From: Pseudomonadota bacterium
GTDB taxonomy: Bacteria > Pseudomonadota > Gammaproteobacteria > Burkholderiales > Rhodocyclaceae
Direction: 5' to 3'
Assembly: GCA_018262195.1 (NCBI GenBank)
Contig: JAGTRS010000001.1
Span: forward strand, 1 to 64,000
DNA length: 64,000 bases
Shown here: positions 43,772 to 55,264 of the stretch, one piece after another
How the letters are laid out: every line of letters starts with the position of its first letter
Numbering within the stretch: the first letter of the stretch is position 1
The notes under the pieces: model-generated
Told to the model about the DNA's origin: nothing
The model's database searches: none
Seen by the model: only the letters and a program-made list of their open reading frames with translations
Made by a program: the position numbers and the translations under genes

Positions 43772-44905
43772 GTGCCCGCACTGCTGCCGCAACCCGATCC
43801 CGATGGCCTGCTCGAATACTCGGTGGTGTACACCGACCGCGCCCTGAACCACATGTCGCAACGCTTTCAGGGTGTGATGAAAGACATCTCGCGCCTGATG
43901 AAGCAGGTCTACAACGCCAAGTCGGCCGTCATCGTGCCCGGCAGCGGCACTTTCGGCATGGAAGCCGTCGCCCGCCAGTTCGCCACTGACAAGAAGGTAC
44001 TGGTCATCCGTAACGGCTGGTTCAGCTTCCGCTGGACGCAGATTTTCGACATGGGGCGCATCCCCTCCGAAAGCATCGTGCTCAAGGCCCGCCAAATCGG
44101 CAGCGGTTCGCAAGCGCCTTTTGCCCCGGCCCCGATTGATGAAGTTATCGCCGCCATTCGTGAGCACCAGCCTGCGGTCGTCTTTGCGCCGCACGTCGAA
44201 ACCTCTTCGGGCATGATCCTGCCCGACAGCTACATCAAGGCAGTTGGCGAAGCCGTGCGTGCCGTCGGTGGCATGTTCGTGCTCGACTGCATCGCCTCCG
44301 GCACCATCTGGGTCGATATGGTCGCCAACAACGTTGACGTGCTGATCAGCGCCCCGCAAAAAGGCTGGAGCGCCTCACCATGTTGCGCCATGGTCGCCCT
44401 TGGCGAACGCGCCCGGGCCCACATCGACAGCACCACCAGCACCAGCTTCGCCTGCGACCTGAAGAAATGGCTGCAGATCATGGAAGCCTTCGAAAACGGC
44501 GGGCATGCCTATCACGCAACGATGCCGACCGATGCGCTGGCCACCCTGCGCGACGTCATGGTGGAAACAGAGGCCTATGGTTTCGACAAGGTCTGCGCCG
44601 AACAACGTGAAGTCGGCCGCCGCATCCGCGAACTGATGGTGGGCAAAGGCTTCCCCAGCGTGGCTGCGGAAGGCTTTCAGGCACCCGGCGTCGTGGTCAG
44701 CTACACCACCGACCCGGATATCCAGTCGGGCAAAAAATTCCTCGCCCAAGGCGTCCAGACTGCTGCCGGGGTGCCGCTCCAATGCGATGAACCGGCCGAT
44801 TTCCGGACCTTCCGTCTGGGTCTGTTCGGTCTGGAAAAGCTGCACAATCCGGAACAAACGCTGCAGAACTTCGCCCGGGCACTCGACGCCATTCAGGCCA
44901 ATTAA
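43772..44905 (+). CDS. Class V PLP aminotransferase (alanine-glyoxylate type)
   Basis: GTG 43772 with GGAG 7 bp upstream gives 377 residues; the frame opens 17 codons earlier. The protein is a fold-type I class V aminotransferase. The PLP-lysine is in ISAPQKGWSASPCC (near residue 210) and the aspartate that contacts PLP is in FVLDCIASGT. Homologues are labelled alanine-glyoxylate or serine-glyoxylate aminotransferase; the true substrates are not decided by sequence. A strong terminator follows. Confidence 0.88.
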   Translation: MPALLPQPDPDGLLEYSVVYTDRALNHMSQRFQGVMKDISRLMKQVYNAKSAVIVPGSGTFGMEAVARQFATDKKVLVIRNGWFSFRWTQIFDMGRIPSESIVLKARQIGSGSQAPFAPAPIDEVIAAIREHQPAVVFAPHVETSSGMILPDSYIKAVGEAVRAVGGMFVLDCIASGTIWVDMVANNVDVLISAPQKGWSASPCCAMVALGERARAHIDSTTSTSFACDLKKWLQIMEAFENGGHAYHATMPTDALATLRDVMVETEAYGFDKVCAEQREVGRRIRELMVGKGFPSVAAEGFQAPGVVVSYTTDPDIQSGKKFLAQGVQTAAGVPLQCDEPADFRTFRLGLFGLEKLHNPEQTLQNFARALDAIQAN

Positions 44906-44924
44906 GCAAGCAACATTGAAAATA

Positions 44925-44961
44925 GCGGGATCGTCACAGTGGCGGACGATCCCGCCGTTTT
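44925..44961 (+). terminator. Terminator of the aminotransferase gene
   Basis: The 11-bp perfect stem GCGGGATCGTC/GACGATCCCGC with a 9-nt loop is followed by CGTTTT. Confidence 0.88.
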
Positions 44962-45002
44962 GCCCAGGTTTTATCGGCCGCTGAAGATGCCGACATCACT
45001 CC

Positions 45003-45044
45003 TTGATAAATATCAACAAACGCTAATTTGCGCGGAGCACAATG
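45003..45044 (+). promoter_or_regulatory. Perfect FNR/ANR box and promoter of rquA
   Basis: TTGATAAATATCAA (45003-45016) matches the FNR consensus TTGATNNNNATCAA at every defined base. A -10-like CACAAT lies at 45038-45043, which puts the box centre near -41, the class II activator position. Activation of rquA in low oxygen is the simplest reading. Confidence 0.78.
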
Positions 45045-45063
45045 CGCAGATAAGGAGAAAGTC

Positions 45064-45783
45064 GTGTCTATCCCCAAGAACAGCCAGTCCAGTGGCACCA
45101 CGTCACTTCCAGCTCTACCCGCCTACCTCGAAGATACCTACTCCTGGGCCTATGTCACTCCCGATGCGATAAAACGCTTCGAGCGACAATGGCTGGTCAA
45201 CCTGATCCTCTGGGGAAACTTTGCCCGCCTGCGTGATCTGGCACTCGACAGCTTCGGCGAGCGCCTTCAAGGGCCCAGCTTGCAGATCGCCTGCGTTTAC
45301 GGCAACTTGACGGCCCATCTGGCCGCGCGCCACATCAGCGAAAACCAGTTGGACGTCATCGATGTCCTGCCGACCCAGATCGACAACCTGAAAAGGAAGC
45401 TCGGGCCGGACAGTCAGGTCAGAGTCCATCTCGCCAACAGCGCTGCGCTGCCACAAGCCAATGCCACTTACGAACGCGCCCTGCTCTTCTTTTTGCTCCA
45501 CGAACAGCCCCTCGACGTGCGTATCCAGACCATTCGTGAGGCCTTCCGCGTCGTCAAGCCCGGTGGAAAGATCACGTTTGTCGACTACCACCGACCGAAG
45601 CCATGGCACCCGCTTTACCTCGTGATGAAAGCGGTTCTCACCAAGCTCGAACCTTTTGCCCTGGACCTTTGGAATACCGAAATCGAGGAGTGGTTCCCCG
45701 GCGACATGCCTGCGGCCAGCATAAGCAAGCAGACCCATTTCGGCGGGCTCTACCAGATCGTTGAAGTGACTCGCCAGGCTTGA
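45064..45783 (+). CDS. rquA: Rhodoquinone biosynthesis protein RquA
   Basis: The 239-residue protein starts at GTG 45064 (AAGGAG 6 bp upstream). It is methyltransferase-like, but motif I is LQIACVYGNLT instead of the usual DxGxGxG. Hallmarks I recognise from RquA are LPAYLEDTYSWAYVTPDAIK, FERQWLVNLILWGNFARLRD, RALLFFLLHEQP, VDYHRP and FALDLW. By family knowledge RquA replaces a methoxy group of ubiquinone with an amino group from SAM, making rhodoquinone for anaerobic respiration. A perfect FNR box upstream fits this role. Confidence 0.9.
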   Translation: MSIPKNSQSSGTTSLPALPAYLEDTYSWAYVTPDAIKRFERQWLVNLILWGNFARLRDLALDSFGERLQGPSLQIACVYGNLTAHLAARHISENQLDVIDVLPTQIDNLKRKLGPDSQVRVHLANSAALPQANATYERALLFFLLHEQPLDVRIQTIREAFRVVKPGGKITFVDYHRPKPWHPLYLVMKAVLTKLEPFALDLWNTEIEEWFPGDMPAASISKQTHFGGLYQIVEVTRQA

Positions 45784-46380
45784 TCAGGCAGGCTTCGCTG
45801 TCAGCAGATTGCGGAACCACTGCAGGTCTTCCGCCAGCATTTCCGGGGAGGCATCGCGCATACCCCGGAAAGGCACATCAATGCCGCGCAGCCTGAGTTC
45901 GCGCTGCAGCTCCTGCATGAAAATCCCTGACTCGAGCAGCAACCCTCGTTCATCATCATGCACCGCACACCCGGGGCTGAGCGGGTTACCGCCCAGAACC
46001 GCCAGCAGCCGGGAGCCTTCAGCCAGCGCAGCCTGAATTCGTTCGGCCACCGAGGCCGCGAGATCTGAACAGCTCCGTCGGCCGGCCTCGGTATCGAGCG
46101 CCTGGCGGATCGTCGTTCCTGCCGGCCGCTTGCGCTCGAAGCCAAGGGCCAGAACCTCCGGACAAGGCATCTGCATCACACCAACCCCCTGCTCATGGCA
46201 CAACTGCAGCAACTCGAAATTCATTCCCGGAAAACTGGCGGCTCCCCGGTCCCGCACATTCTGGTTGAGGATGCAGTCGATCACTGCAACGAAGCGGCCG
46301 CCACGACAGTCCGGCAAGGCCGCCGAAGTTGCCCCCGAGCGGATTTTCCTGATCACCGACTTCAGCGACGGCAGGCTCAT
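45784..46380 (-). CDS. TudS/DUF523-related putative desulfidase
   Basis: ATG 46380 overlaps the stop of the previous gene (ATGA), giving 198 residues; the longer frame is not needed. Its cysteines lie as in DUF523/TudS-like proteins: AVIDCILNQNVRDRGAASFP, QMPCPEVLALGFERKRPAG and NPLSPGCAVHDD. TudS removes sulfur from thiouracil using an Fe-S cluster; a similar three-Cys cluster is plausible here. The family match is by motif only. It is coupled to the DUF1684 gene. Confidence 0.68.
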   Translation of the reverse strand: MSLPSLKSVIRKIRSGATSAALPDCRGGRFVAVIDCILNQNVRDRGAASFPGMNFELLQLCHEQGVGVMQMPCPEVLALGFERKRPAGTTIRQALDTEAGRRSCSDLAASVAERIQAALAEGSRLLAVLGGNPLSPGCAVHDDERGLLLESGIFMQELQRELRLRGIDVPFRGMRDASPEMLAEDLQWFRNLLTAKPA

Positions 46381-47183
46381 TTGCCCAGCCATTTCTTCTC
46401 GCCCGCCGCGACCGCGAATGGCAGCCAGTTTTCCGGCGGCGGCAGCGGACAGGTGGCGAAGGCTGTGAAGGCACACGGCGGATTGAAGGCGAAGTTGAAA
46501 TCCAGCCGAATCCGCCCATCCTGTGCCGGTTTGGCTTTCAGGAAGCGCCCTGCACCGTAAGTTTCCTTGCCGCTCGTCCGGTCGCGGAACACGAAAAACA
46601 CTTCCCGCTCGCTGACACTCATCGGCAGCAATTCGATCTGCGCACCGGCCACCTCGAAGACGGCCTTGTGCGCAACCGTCACCGCCTTGAGGTCGCCCGT
46701 CACATTCGGCACCTCCATCATCACCGGCGGCTCCAGCGCCACCCAGTCGGCCTCAATGGCCCATGCCGGGTCATAGTCGAAGTACTGCAAGCCGACAAAC
46801 GGCTGCGTCTTCGCCCATTCACGATTCCGCACCCGTGCCGCCAGGCGGCCGTCGCGCTCGACCACGAAGAACGCGAACGGCGCACAATCAACCACCGTCG
46901 GCGCACTATCGCGGTCCGTCGCCAGTTCCTGAACATCTCCTTTTAGCGGCTGCCAATGCAGCGCATCGCCTGACCAGACCAGATCGCCCAGATGCGCCTC
47001 GCCACCCGGCAAACGCACAAGGCAATCCTCAGCCCCACCCACGCGGTTCGCGCCGGGTTCCAACCAATCAAGACCGATCAATCCAATCCAGCTATCCGGC
47101 CCGGAAAGCTCCTTCTCCCGAGACTCACACCACCGATGCCAAGCCTGGCGTTTGCCATTGTCCATGCCACTCATTCCTTCCAT
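46377..47183 (-). CDS. DUF1684 family protein
   Basis: The ~268-residue soluble protein has the DUF1684 landmarks: WIGLIGLDWLEPGANRVGG near the start, YFDYDPAWAIEADW in the middle and GRIRLDFNFAFNPPCAFTAF near the end, with PCAF a strong signature. The family is of unknown function. Several ATGs (47201, 47183, 47174, 47165) are possible; 47183 with GAGGG 4 bp upstream is used here. Its stop overlaps the TudS-like gene, so the two are translated together. Confidence 0.8.
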   Translation of the reverse strand: MEGMSGMDNGKRQAWHRWCESREKELSGPDSWIGLIGLDWLEPGANRVGGAEDCLVRLPGGEAHLGDLVWSGDALHWQPLKGDVQELATDRDSAPTVVDCAPFAFFVVERDGRLAARVRNREWAKTQPFVGLQYFDYDPAWAIEADWVALEPPVMMEVPNVTGDLKAVTVAHKAVFEVAGAQIELLPMSVSEREVFFVFRDRTSGKETYGAGRFLKAKPAQDGRIRLDFNFAFNPPCAFTAFATCPLPPPENWLPFAVAAGEKKWLGK

Positions 47184-47377
47184 TTTTCCCTCATACAGCA
47201 TGCAGTATGATTAGCCTGTCAGCATTGCCCAGTTTCTCCTCCCCATCATGCCTGAAATATCCAACCTGTCGTCGGATTCGCTTGCAGCATGCGGGTCTTC
47301 AGTGTCTCAAAGTCCAGCTTCTTCGGCACTCGCCGGAGTATTGGTCATTTTTGACGTCGATTAATAATTTTCCCAGC

Positions 47378-47713
47378 ATGCGAACGACCCCTCCACACCC
47401 GATGGTCAAGTACGTACATGTGCTTTTGGTGCTTGCGCTGCTGTCTTGGGTCTGCGGTTGGGCTGTGCTCAATTTCACCGCAACATCTGACCCGTTGCGC
47501 AATTTATTTCTTGTCTTCGTTTTCATATTCGTTTGGGCGAACGGGTTGTACTGGCTCATATTGCTCAGGTATCCTAGAGTCGAAGTTAAACAAGGTTTAT
47601 ATGCCAGTTACGACGAGTGGAAGGGGCGAGACAGCCGCCTCGTTTTGGCAGGGTACTTCGTGGGTGCCGTATTAGCATCAATCACATGTGTAAAGTTAGG
47701 ACTCGGCGGCTAA
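47378..47713 (+). CDS. Small membrane protein, unknown function
   Basis: The 111-residue frame (or 103 from ATG 47402) has three hydrophobic helices: VLLVLALLSWVCGWAVLNF, LFLVFVFIFVWANGLYWLIL and LVLAGYFVGAVLASITCV. No clear ribosome site is visible, and the base composition is less GC-rich than the neighbours. I do not recognise a family. The three clean helices argue that it is a real gene, but support is moderate. Confidence 0.5.
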   Translation: MRTTPPHPMVKYVHVLLVLALLSWVCGWAVLNFTATSDPLRNLFLVFVFIFVWANGLYWLILLRYPRVEVKQGLYASYDEWKGRDSRLVLAGYFVGAVLASITCVKLGLGG

Positions 47714-47799
47714 TCTTGCGCTCAACGTCTCTCCCTTCGGTCGCTGGGACAGTCGACAAGCCGGCTGCCCTTTACCTTCAACGTTAAAACACCCACATC

Positions 47800-48231
47800 A
47801 TGTCCGACCATATCTTCCGCAACAGCCGAACACTCCCCTTCCCACCCGAAGCCATTTATCAGGCTTTTGCATCCGCGGAACTACTCGCCACTTGGTGGGG
47901 GCCGGCCGGTTTTACCAATACGTTCGAGATCTTCGAATTCAAGCCGGGTGGTCAGTGGAAGTTCGTGATGCATGGCCCGGATGGCACTGATTACCCGAAT
48001 GAAAGCAACTTTGCCGAACTCGTGCCGGGACGCAAGGTGGTGATCCGGCACGACTGTGCCCCTTACTTCACCTTGACGATCACGCTGGCGCCGGTGGCCG
48101 GGGGAACGGAAGTGACCTGGGAGCAGCTATTTGACGATGCGCAGGTGGCACAGGCGATCAAGCATATTGTGGCGCCGGCCAACGAGCAGAATCTGGATCG
48201 GCTGACGGCCGTGTTGCAGCGGACTGCTTAG
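47800..48231 (+). CDS. SRPBCC (AHSA1-like) protein
   Basis: The 143-residue single-domain protein reads FRNSRTLPFPPEAIYQAFAS, LLATWWGPAGF, then FKPGGQWKFVMHGPDG, the usual AHSA1 pattern. It is related to the two SRPBCC proteins at 3930 and 4504 but is in a different context, with no regulator next to it. The ligand is unknown. Confidence 0.85.
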   Translation: MSDHIFRNSRTLPFPPEAIYQAFASAELLATWWGPAGFTNTFEIFEFKPGGQWKFVMHGPDGTDYPNESNFAELVPGRKVVIRHDCAPYFTLTITLAPVAGGTEVTWEQLFDDAQVAQAIKHIVAPANEQNLDRLTAVLQRTA

Positions 48232-48341
48232 CCTCACTCTATCGGTTTCCACTAAAGCATCACGGTAGGCTAATATTTCCGGACAGACGAACCAAGGCTG
48301 GCCGAATGACGGCTGGTCGATAAGATGAACCGGAGAGCCCC

Positions 48342-48641
48342 ATGAAAAAAATCCTGATCGCTTCGCTGCTCGCAGCCGTACCGCTGTTTGTCAGCGCGGC
48401 CGACATCAACGTTAACCTCGGTAATGTCCGCATTGATGCGCCGGGCGTCAGCGTCACCTTCGGCAGCCGCAACGACCGCGGCTATTACTGGGATGGCTAC
48501 GAGTATCGCGATCCGGATTACTGGCGCCGCCACAGCGGCCCGCGCGGCGAAAAATATTACACCGGTCGCGGCAACCAGGGCGTGCCGCATCAGGATGGCG
48601 GCCACTGCCCGCCGGGACAGGCCAAGAAGGGACGCTGCTAA
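48342..48641 (+). CDS. Small exported protein, DUF2502/YpeC-like
   Basis: The 99-residue protein has a signal peptide (ends near FVSAAD) and a mature part rich in Tyr, Asp, Arg and Gly: RNDRGYYWDGYEYRDPDYWR then a Gly/Pro/Lys-rich end. This resembles E. coli YpeC (DUF2502), a periplasmic protein of unknown role. GGAG lies before the start. A strong terminator follows. Confidence 0.7.
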   Translation: MKKILIASLLAAVPLFVSAADINVNLGNVRIDAPGVSVTFGSRNDRGYYWDGYEYRDPDYWRRHSGPRGEKYYTGRGNQGVPHQDGGHCPPGQAKKGRC

Positions 48642-48661
48642 TCTCGTAGCCTCAAATGGAC

Positions 48662-48692
48662 AAAGGGCGATGCCGAGGCATCGCCCTTTTTG
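48662..48692. terminator. Terminator shared by the DUF2502-like gene and clpB
   Basis: The stem AAAGGGCGATGC/GCATCGCCCTTT with a short loop is flanked by A and T runs, so it can work in both directions. Confidence 0.88.
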
Positions 48693-48710
48693 TTTATCGC
48701 CCCGTACCGA

Positions 48711-51302
<2,592 letters not shown>

Positions 51303-51338
51303 CGCTGGTCTCCAGAGTCGGATTTTCTATACGCCGAT

Positions 51339-51366
51339 AGATGAGGACACATTGGCTAATTTCAAC
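51339..51366 (-). promoter_or_regulatory. Sigma-32 (heat-shock) type promoter of clpB
   Basis: On the minus strand the -35 reads GTTGAAA and the -10 reads CCTCATCT, with 13 bp between TTGAAA and CCTCATCT. The consensus is CTTGAAA and CCCCATNT; the -10 has one mismatch. It sits 37-63 bp upstream of the clpB start codon. Confidence 0.8.
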
Positions 51367-51482
51367 CGCGCAACAAAATCATCTGGATCATTATTTCTTC
51401 ATGCACTGGCATCGCGTTCGTGTTAAATTCATTATCAGATTTACAGTTTTAATCAAATAATATGACATGGGGGGAATGAATC

Positions 51483-53117
51483 ATGTCTAATCAAGGGTTA
51501 TCTCTTCGCGGCAAACTGTTCGCGATGACGATCATGACAGTGGCCGCGCTGGCCGTGCTGTTCACGGTATTGCTGATCAATGGCAAGAGCCAGATGCTGG
51601 AAGACCGCCAGGCCAAGGTCCGTAACCTGGTCGAAGTTGCCCATGGCAATCTGGTTTACTTCGAAAAAGAAGCGCGCGAAGGCCGCATGACGACCGAAGA
51701 GGCCAAAAAGGCAGCGGCCGCAGCAATACGCACCATGCGCTACGACAAGGTCGAGTATTTCTGGATCAATGACCTGACCGACATCATGATCATGCATCCG
51801 ATCAAGCCCGAACTGGAAGGCAAGAAGCTTGACCAGTTGAAGGACAAGAATGGCAAGTTCCTGTTCAAGGAATTCATTCAGGTCGTCAAATCGCAGGGCT
51901 CAGGCTTTGTCGATTACCTCTGGCCAAAGCCCGGTTCGGAAGAAGGTGTTCCCAAGATTTCATTCGTCATGGGTTTTGAACCCTGGGGCTGGCTGGTCGG
52001 TTCAGGCATTTATATCGACGATGTCGATGCCAAGTTCCGTGCTGATGCGATCAAGCTGCTGCTTTGGGGCCTTGGCATCGCCGGCTTCATCGCCATTTCG
52101 TCGATGATCCTGTCGCGCAACATCATCAAGACACTCGGTGGCGACCCGGCTCTCGCTTCCTCAATCACCAAGCGCATCGCCGCCGGTGACCTGGCCACGC
52201 CTGTTGAATGCGACCCGAATGACAAGGACAGCCTGCTGGCCAATATCCGAACCATGCAGGAAACCCTGCGCAGCATGATCGCCAGCATCGTCAACAACGC
52301 CGAGCAAGTTGCAGGCGCAGCCAACCAGCTTTTAACTGCCTCGGTAGAAGTCGCTGATCGAGCCAGCCAGCAAAGCGATGCCGCCTCTTCGATGGCCGCT
52401 TCGGTAGAGGAAATGGCGGTCAGCATCGATCAGGTCAAGGAAAACGCCGCCGAAGCCCACGGTATTTCCCAGACCGCAGGCTCAATCTCGGAGGATGGCG
52501 CCGCAGTCATTCACCGCGCCGCCAGCGAAATGCGCAAGATTTCCGAAGCGGTACAGTCGTCGTCGCTGATCGTCGAAGAACTGGGTCGTCAGTCCGATCA
52601 GATCACCTCCATCGTCAATACCATCAAGGAAATTGCCGACCAGACCAATCTGCTGGCCCTTAATGCGGCCATCGAAGCTGCCCGGGCCGGTGAGCAGGGC
52701 CGCGGTTTTGCCGTGGTGGCCGATGAGGTACGCAAGCTGGCCGAACGGACCAGTCTGTCGACGACCGAAATTGCCGGGATGGTTGCCAAGATTCAGAACG
52801 GCACGCGCAGCGCTGTTAACAGCATGCAGGCCGGTGTAGAACAAGTCAGCAATGGGGTCGAACTGGCCAATCAGGCTGGCGACTCGATCAATCAGATTCG
52901 CGACGGTGCGTCCCGCGTAACCGAAGTGGTCAATGGCATTTCTGACTCGATTTCGGAACAGAGCATGGCCAGTACCGAGATTGCCAGGAAACTGGAAACG
53001 ATCGCCCAGATGTCGGAAGAAAGCGCCATTGCAGTACGTCACACTGCCGATGCGGCCCGCCATTTGCAATCGCTGTCTGCTTCGCTGCACGAAACGGTGG
53101 CCCGCTTCCGGACCTGA
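51483..53117 (+). CDS. Methyl-accepting chemotaxis protein with single Cache sensor
   Basis: The 544-residue protein has a membrane helix (~13-33), a periplasmic sCache_2-type sensor (~35-185: [20 protein letters not shown] and [19 protein letters not shown]), a second helix (~190-210), HAMP-like linker, and a cytoplasmic signalling domain with hairpin tip [20 protein letters not shown] then [20 protein letters not shown]. The sCache_2 group often binds small organic acids; the ligand here is unknown. GGGGGA precedes the ATG. A shared terminator follows. Confidence 0.92.
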   Translation: MSNQGLSLRGKLFAMTIMTVAALAVLFTVLLINGKSQMLEDRQAKVRNLVEVAHGNLVYFEKEAREGRMTTEEAKKAAAAAIRTMRYDKVEYFWINDLTDIMIMHPIKPELEGKKLDQLKDKNGKFLFKEFIQVVKSQGSGFVDYLWPKPGSEEGVPKISFVMGFEPWGWLVGSGIYIDDVDAKFRADAIKLLLWGLGIAGFIAISSMILSRNIIKTLGGDPALASSITKRIAAGDLATPVECDPNDKDSLLANIRTMQETLRSMIASIVNNAEQVAGAANQLLTASVEVADRASQQSDAASSMAASVEEMAVSIDQVKENAAEAHGISQTAGSISEDGAAVIHRAASEMRKISEAVQSSSLIVEELGRQSDQITSIVNTIKEIADQTNLLALNAAIEAARAGEQGRGFAVVADEVRKLAERTSLSTTEIAGMVAKIQNGTRSAVNSMQAGVEQVSNGVELANQAGDSINQIRDGASRVTEVVNGISDSISEQSMASTEIARKLETIAQMSEESAIAVRHTADAARHLQSLSASLHETVARFRT

Positions 53118-53136
53118 AACCGGAATAGCCTGCACG

Positions 53137-53162
53137 AAAAAGGGAGCCTCGGCTCCCTTTTT
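53137..53162. terminator. Bidirectional terminator between the chemoreceptor and moaE
   Basis: The stem AAAAAGGGAGCC/GGCTCCCTTTTT with a 2-nt loop can serve both convergent genes; its end overlaps the moaE stop region. Confidence 0.9.
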
Positions 53163-53613
53163 ACTTCTGCCAGCGCGCTGCTGCGCTGTCGTCGGTCTCT
53201 CGGGCATCGACCCAACGCCCGCCTTCCGGCGTCGCTTCGCGCTTCCAGAACGGGGCACGGGTCTTCAGGTAGTCCATGATGAATTCGCAGGCGGCAAAGG
53301 CTTCGCCTCGATGGGCGCTGGTCACGGCAACCAGCACGATCTGGTCGCAGGGTTTGAGCGGCCCGACGCGGTGAATGACCAGCGCGTCGTAGATATCCCA
53401 GCGGCCACGGGCCTCGGTAACGATTTCCTCAAGGGCTTTTTCGGTCATGCCCGGGTAGTGCTCCAGCGTCATTTCCGAAACGCTGGCCCCGTCGTTCAGA
53501 TCGCGAACCAGGCCGAGAAAGCTGGCCAGCGCGCCGACGCGTGCATCGCCCGCCCGCAGCGCGGCCAGTTCGGAACCGACATCGAAATCCGCCTCCTGAA
53601 CCCGAACACTCAT
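53161..53613 (-). CDS. moaE: Molybdopterin synthase catalytic subunit MoaE
   Basis: The 150-residue protein (start ATG 53613; the frame opens 12 codons earlier) has ASFLGLVRDLNDG, LEHYPGMTEKAL, VAVTSAHRGEAFAACEFIMD and YLKTRAPFWKRE, where the lysines of the last block act on the thiocarboxylate of MoaD. It inserts sulfur into cPMP to make molybdopterin. No moaD lies beside it; the upstream gene is prfC with 13 bp between. Confidence 0.93.
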   Translation of the reverse strand: MSVRVQEADFDVGSELAALRAGDARVGALASFLGLVRDLNDGASVSEMTLEHYPGMTEKALEEIVTEARGRWDIYDALVIHRVGPLKPCDQIVLVAVTSAHRGEAFAACEFIMDYLKTRAPFWKREATPEGGRWVDARETDDSAAARWQK

Positions 53614-53626
53614 GCTCAAGCCTCTG

Positions 53627-55201
53627 TTACGCCACTTCGCGCGCTTCAAGGAAGCGCAGGTTGGGATACTTCTCTTTGACCATGTTCAGATAGACATTGT
53701 TCGGCGCCAGATAAACCGGATCATCGGCTCCATCGAGCGCGACGTTGGCGCTGTAGCGGTCGGACAGCTGGCGCAGTTCAACGGCGTCACCGGTGATCCA
53801 GCGCGCAGTGGCACAGTTGTAGTGCTCGAAGATGACCTGCACGCCGTATTCGTTTTCCAGACGGCTGGCCACCACGTCGAACTGCAGCGTGCCGACGGCG
53901 CCGAGAATCAGATCGGTACCGGACAATGGGCGGAACAACTGCGTTGCCCCCTCTTCCGCCAGTTGCTGCAAGCCCTTCTGCAATTGCTTGATCTTCAGCG
54001 GATTGGCGATGCGGGCCAGACGGAAATGCTCAGGTGCGAAGGACGGGATGCCGGTAAAACGCAGATCTTCGCCTTCGGTGAAGGTTTCGCCCAAACGGAT
54101 GGTGCCGTGGTTCGGAATGCCGATGATGTCGCCCGGCCAGGCCTCATCGGTCGTCGAGCGGTCACGGGCCATGAAGGTAATGGCATTGTTGATCGACAGC
54201 ATCTTGCCGGAAGCAACCTGCTTGACCTTCATGCCCCGATCGAAACGACCGGAACAGACGCGCAGGAAGGCGATGCGGTCACGGTGCTTGGGGTCCATGT
54301 TGGCCTGGATCTTGAAGACGAATCCGGAGAACTTCGCCTCGTTCGGTAACACTTCGCGGCTGACCGAAGGCCGGGCGATCGGCGGCGGCGACAGGTCCAC
54401 GACGGCATCGAGCAGGCTCTGCACACCAAAGTTATTGACCGCCGAACCGAAGAAGACCGGCGACTGTTTACCCGAGAGATAGGCTTCGGCATCGAAGGCG
54501 TGCGAGGCGCCACGGACCAGTTCGATGTCCATGCGCAACTCTTCGGCTTGCGTGCCGATCAGCTCGTCAAGACGCGGGTTGTCGAGGCCCTTGATGATCT
54601 CGGCCGTACCCTTCTCGGCCTGCGGATCGAAGAAGGCGATGGCGTCATCGTAGAGGTGATAGACGCCGCGGAAACGCTTGCCCATGCCGATCGGCCAGGT
54701 CATCGGCGCGCACTGGATGCCAAGTACCGACTCGATTTCGTCGAGCAGGTCGATTGGCTCCTTGCCTTCGCGGTCAAGCTTGTTGATGAAGGTCAGGATG
54801 GGCGTGTCGCGCATGCGGCAGACGTTCAACAGCTTGATGGTCTGCGCTTCGACGCCGTTCACCGAGTCGATAACCATGACCGCCGAGTCGACGGCGGTCA
54901 GCGTGCGGTAGGTGTCTTCCGAGAAGTCTTCGTGGCCCGGTGTGTCGAGCAGGTTGATCATGCATTCGCGGTACGGGAACTGCATCACCGACGAGGTCAC
55001 CGAAATGCCGCGCTGCTTTTCCAGTTCCATCCAGTCCGAGGTCGCATGGCGCGAGGCCTTGCGGGCGCGCACTTCGCCGGCCACCTGAATGGCGCCGCCG
55101 AACCACAGCAGTTTTTCGGTCAGCGTCGTTTTACCGGCATCGGGGTGGGAAATGATCGCGAAGGTGCGACGGCGGGAGATTTCGTTGTCGAGGGGAGTCA
55201 C
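53627..55201 (-). CDS. prfC: Peptide chain release factor 3
   Basis: The 524-residue translational GTPase has G1 SHPDAGKTT, switch [15 protein letters not shown]4 NKLDRE and RF3-specific parts such as [12 protein letters not shown] and the C-terminal [14 protein letters not shown]3 releases RF1/RF2 from the ribosome after termination. The gene is followed 13 bp later by moaE. Confidence 0.96.
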   Translation of the reverse strand: MTPLDNEISRRRTFAIISHPDAGKTTLTEKLLWFGGAIQVAGEVRARKASRHATSDWMELEKQRGISVTSSVMQFPYRECMINLLDTPGHEDFSEDTYRTLTAVDSAVMVIDSVNGVEAQTIKLLNVCRMRDTPILTFINKLDREGKEPIDLLDEIESVLGIQCAPMTWPIGMGKRFRGVYHLYDDAIAFFDPQAEKGTAEIIKGLDNPRLDELIGTQAEELRMDIELVRGASHAFDAEAYLSGKQSPVFFGSAVNNFGVQSLLDAVVDLSPPPIARPSVSREVLPNEAKFSGFVFKIQANMDPKHRDRIAFLRVCSGRFDRGMKVKQVASGKMLSINNAITFMARDRSTTDEAWPGDIIGIPNHGTIRLGETFTEGEDLRFTGIPSFAPEHFRLARIANPLKIKQLQKGLQQLAEEGATQLFRPLSGTDLILGAVGTLQFDVVASRLENEYGVQVIFEHYNCATARWITGDAVELRQLSDRYSANVALDGADDPVYLAPNNVYLNMVKEKYPNLRFLEAREVA

Positions 55202-55264
55202 GGCAGGGCTTGGAAATGCGGAAAGGCGGCAATTATACCTTTGCCGCCATGCATCAACCGGCGT

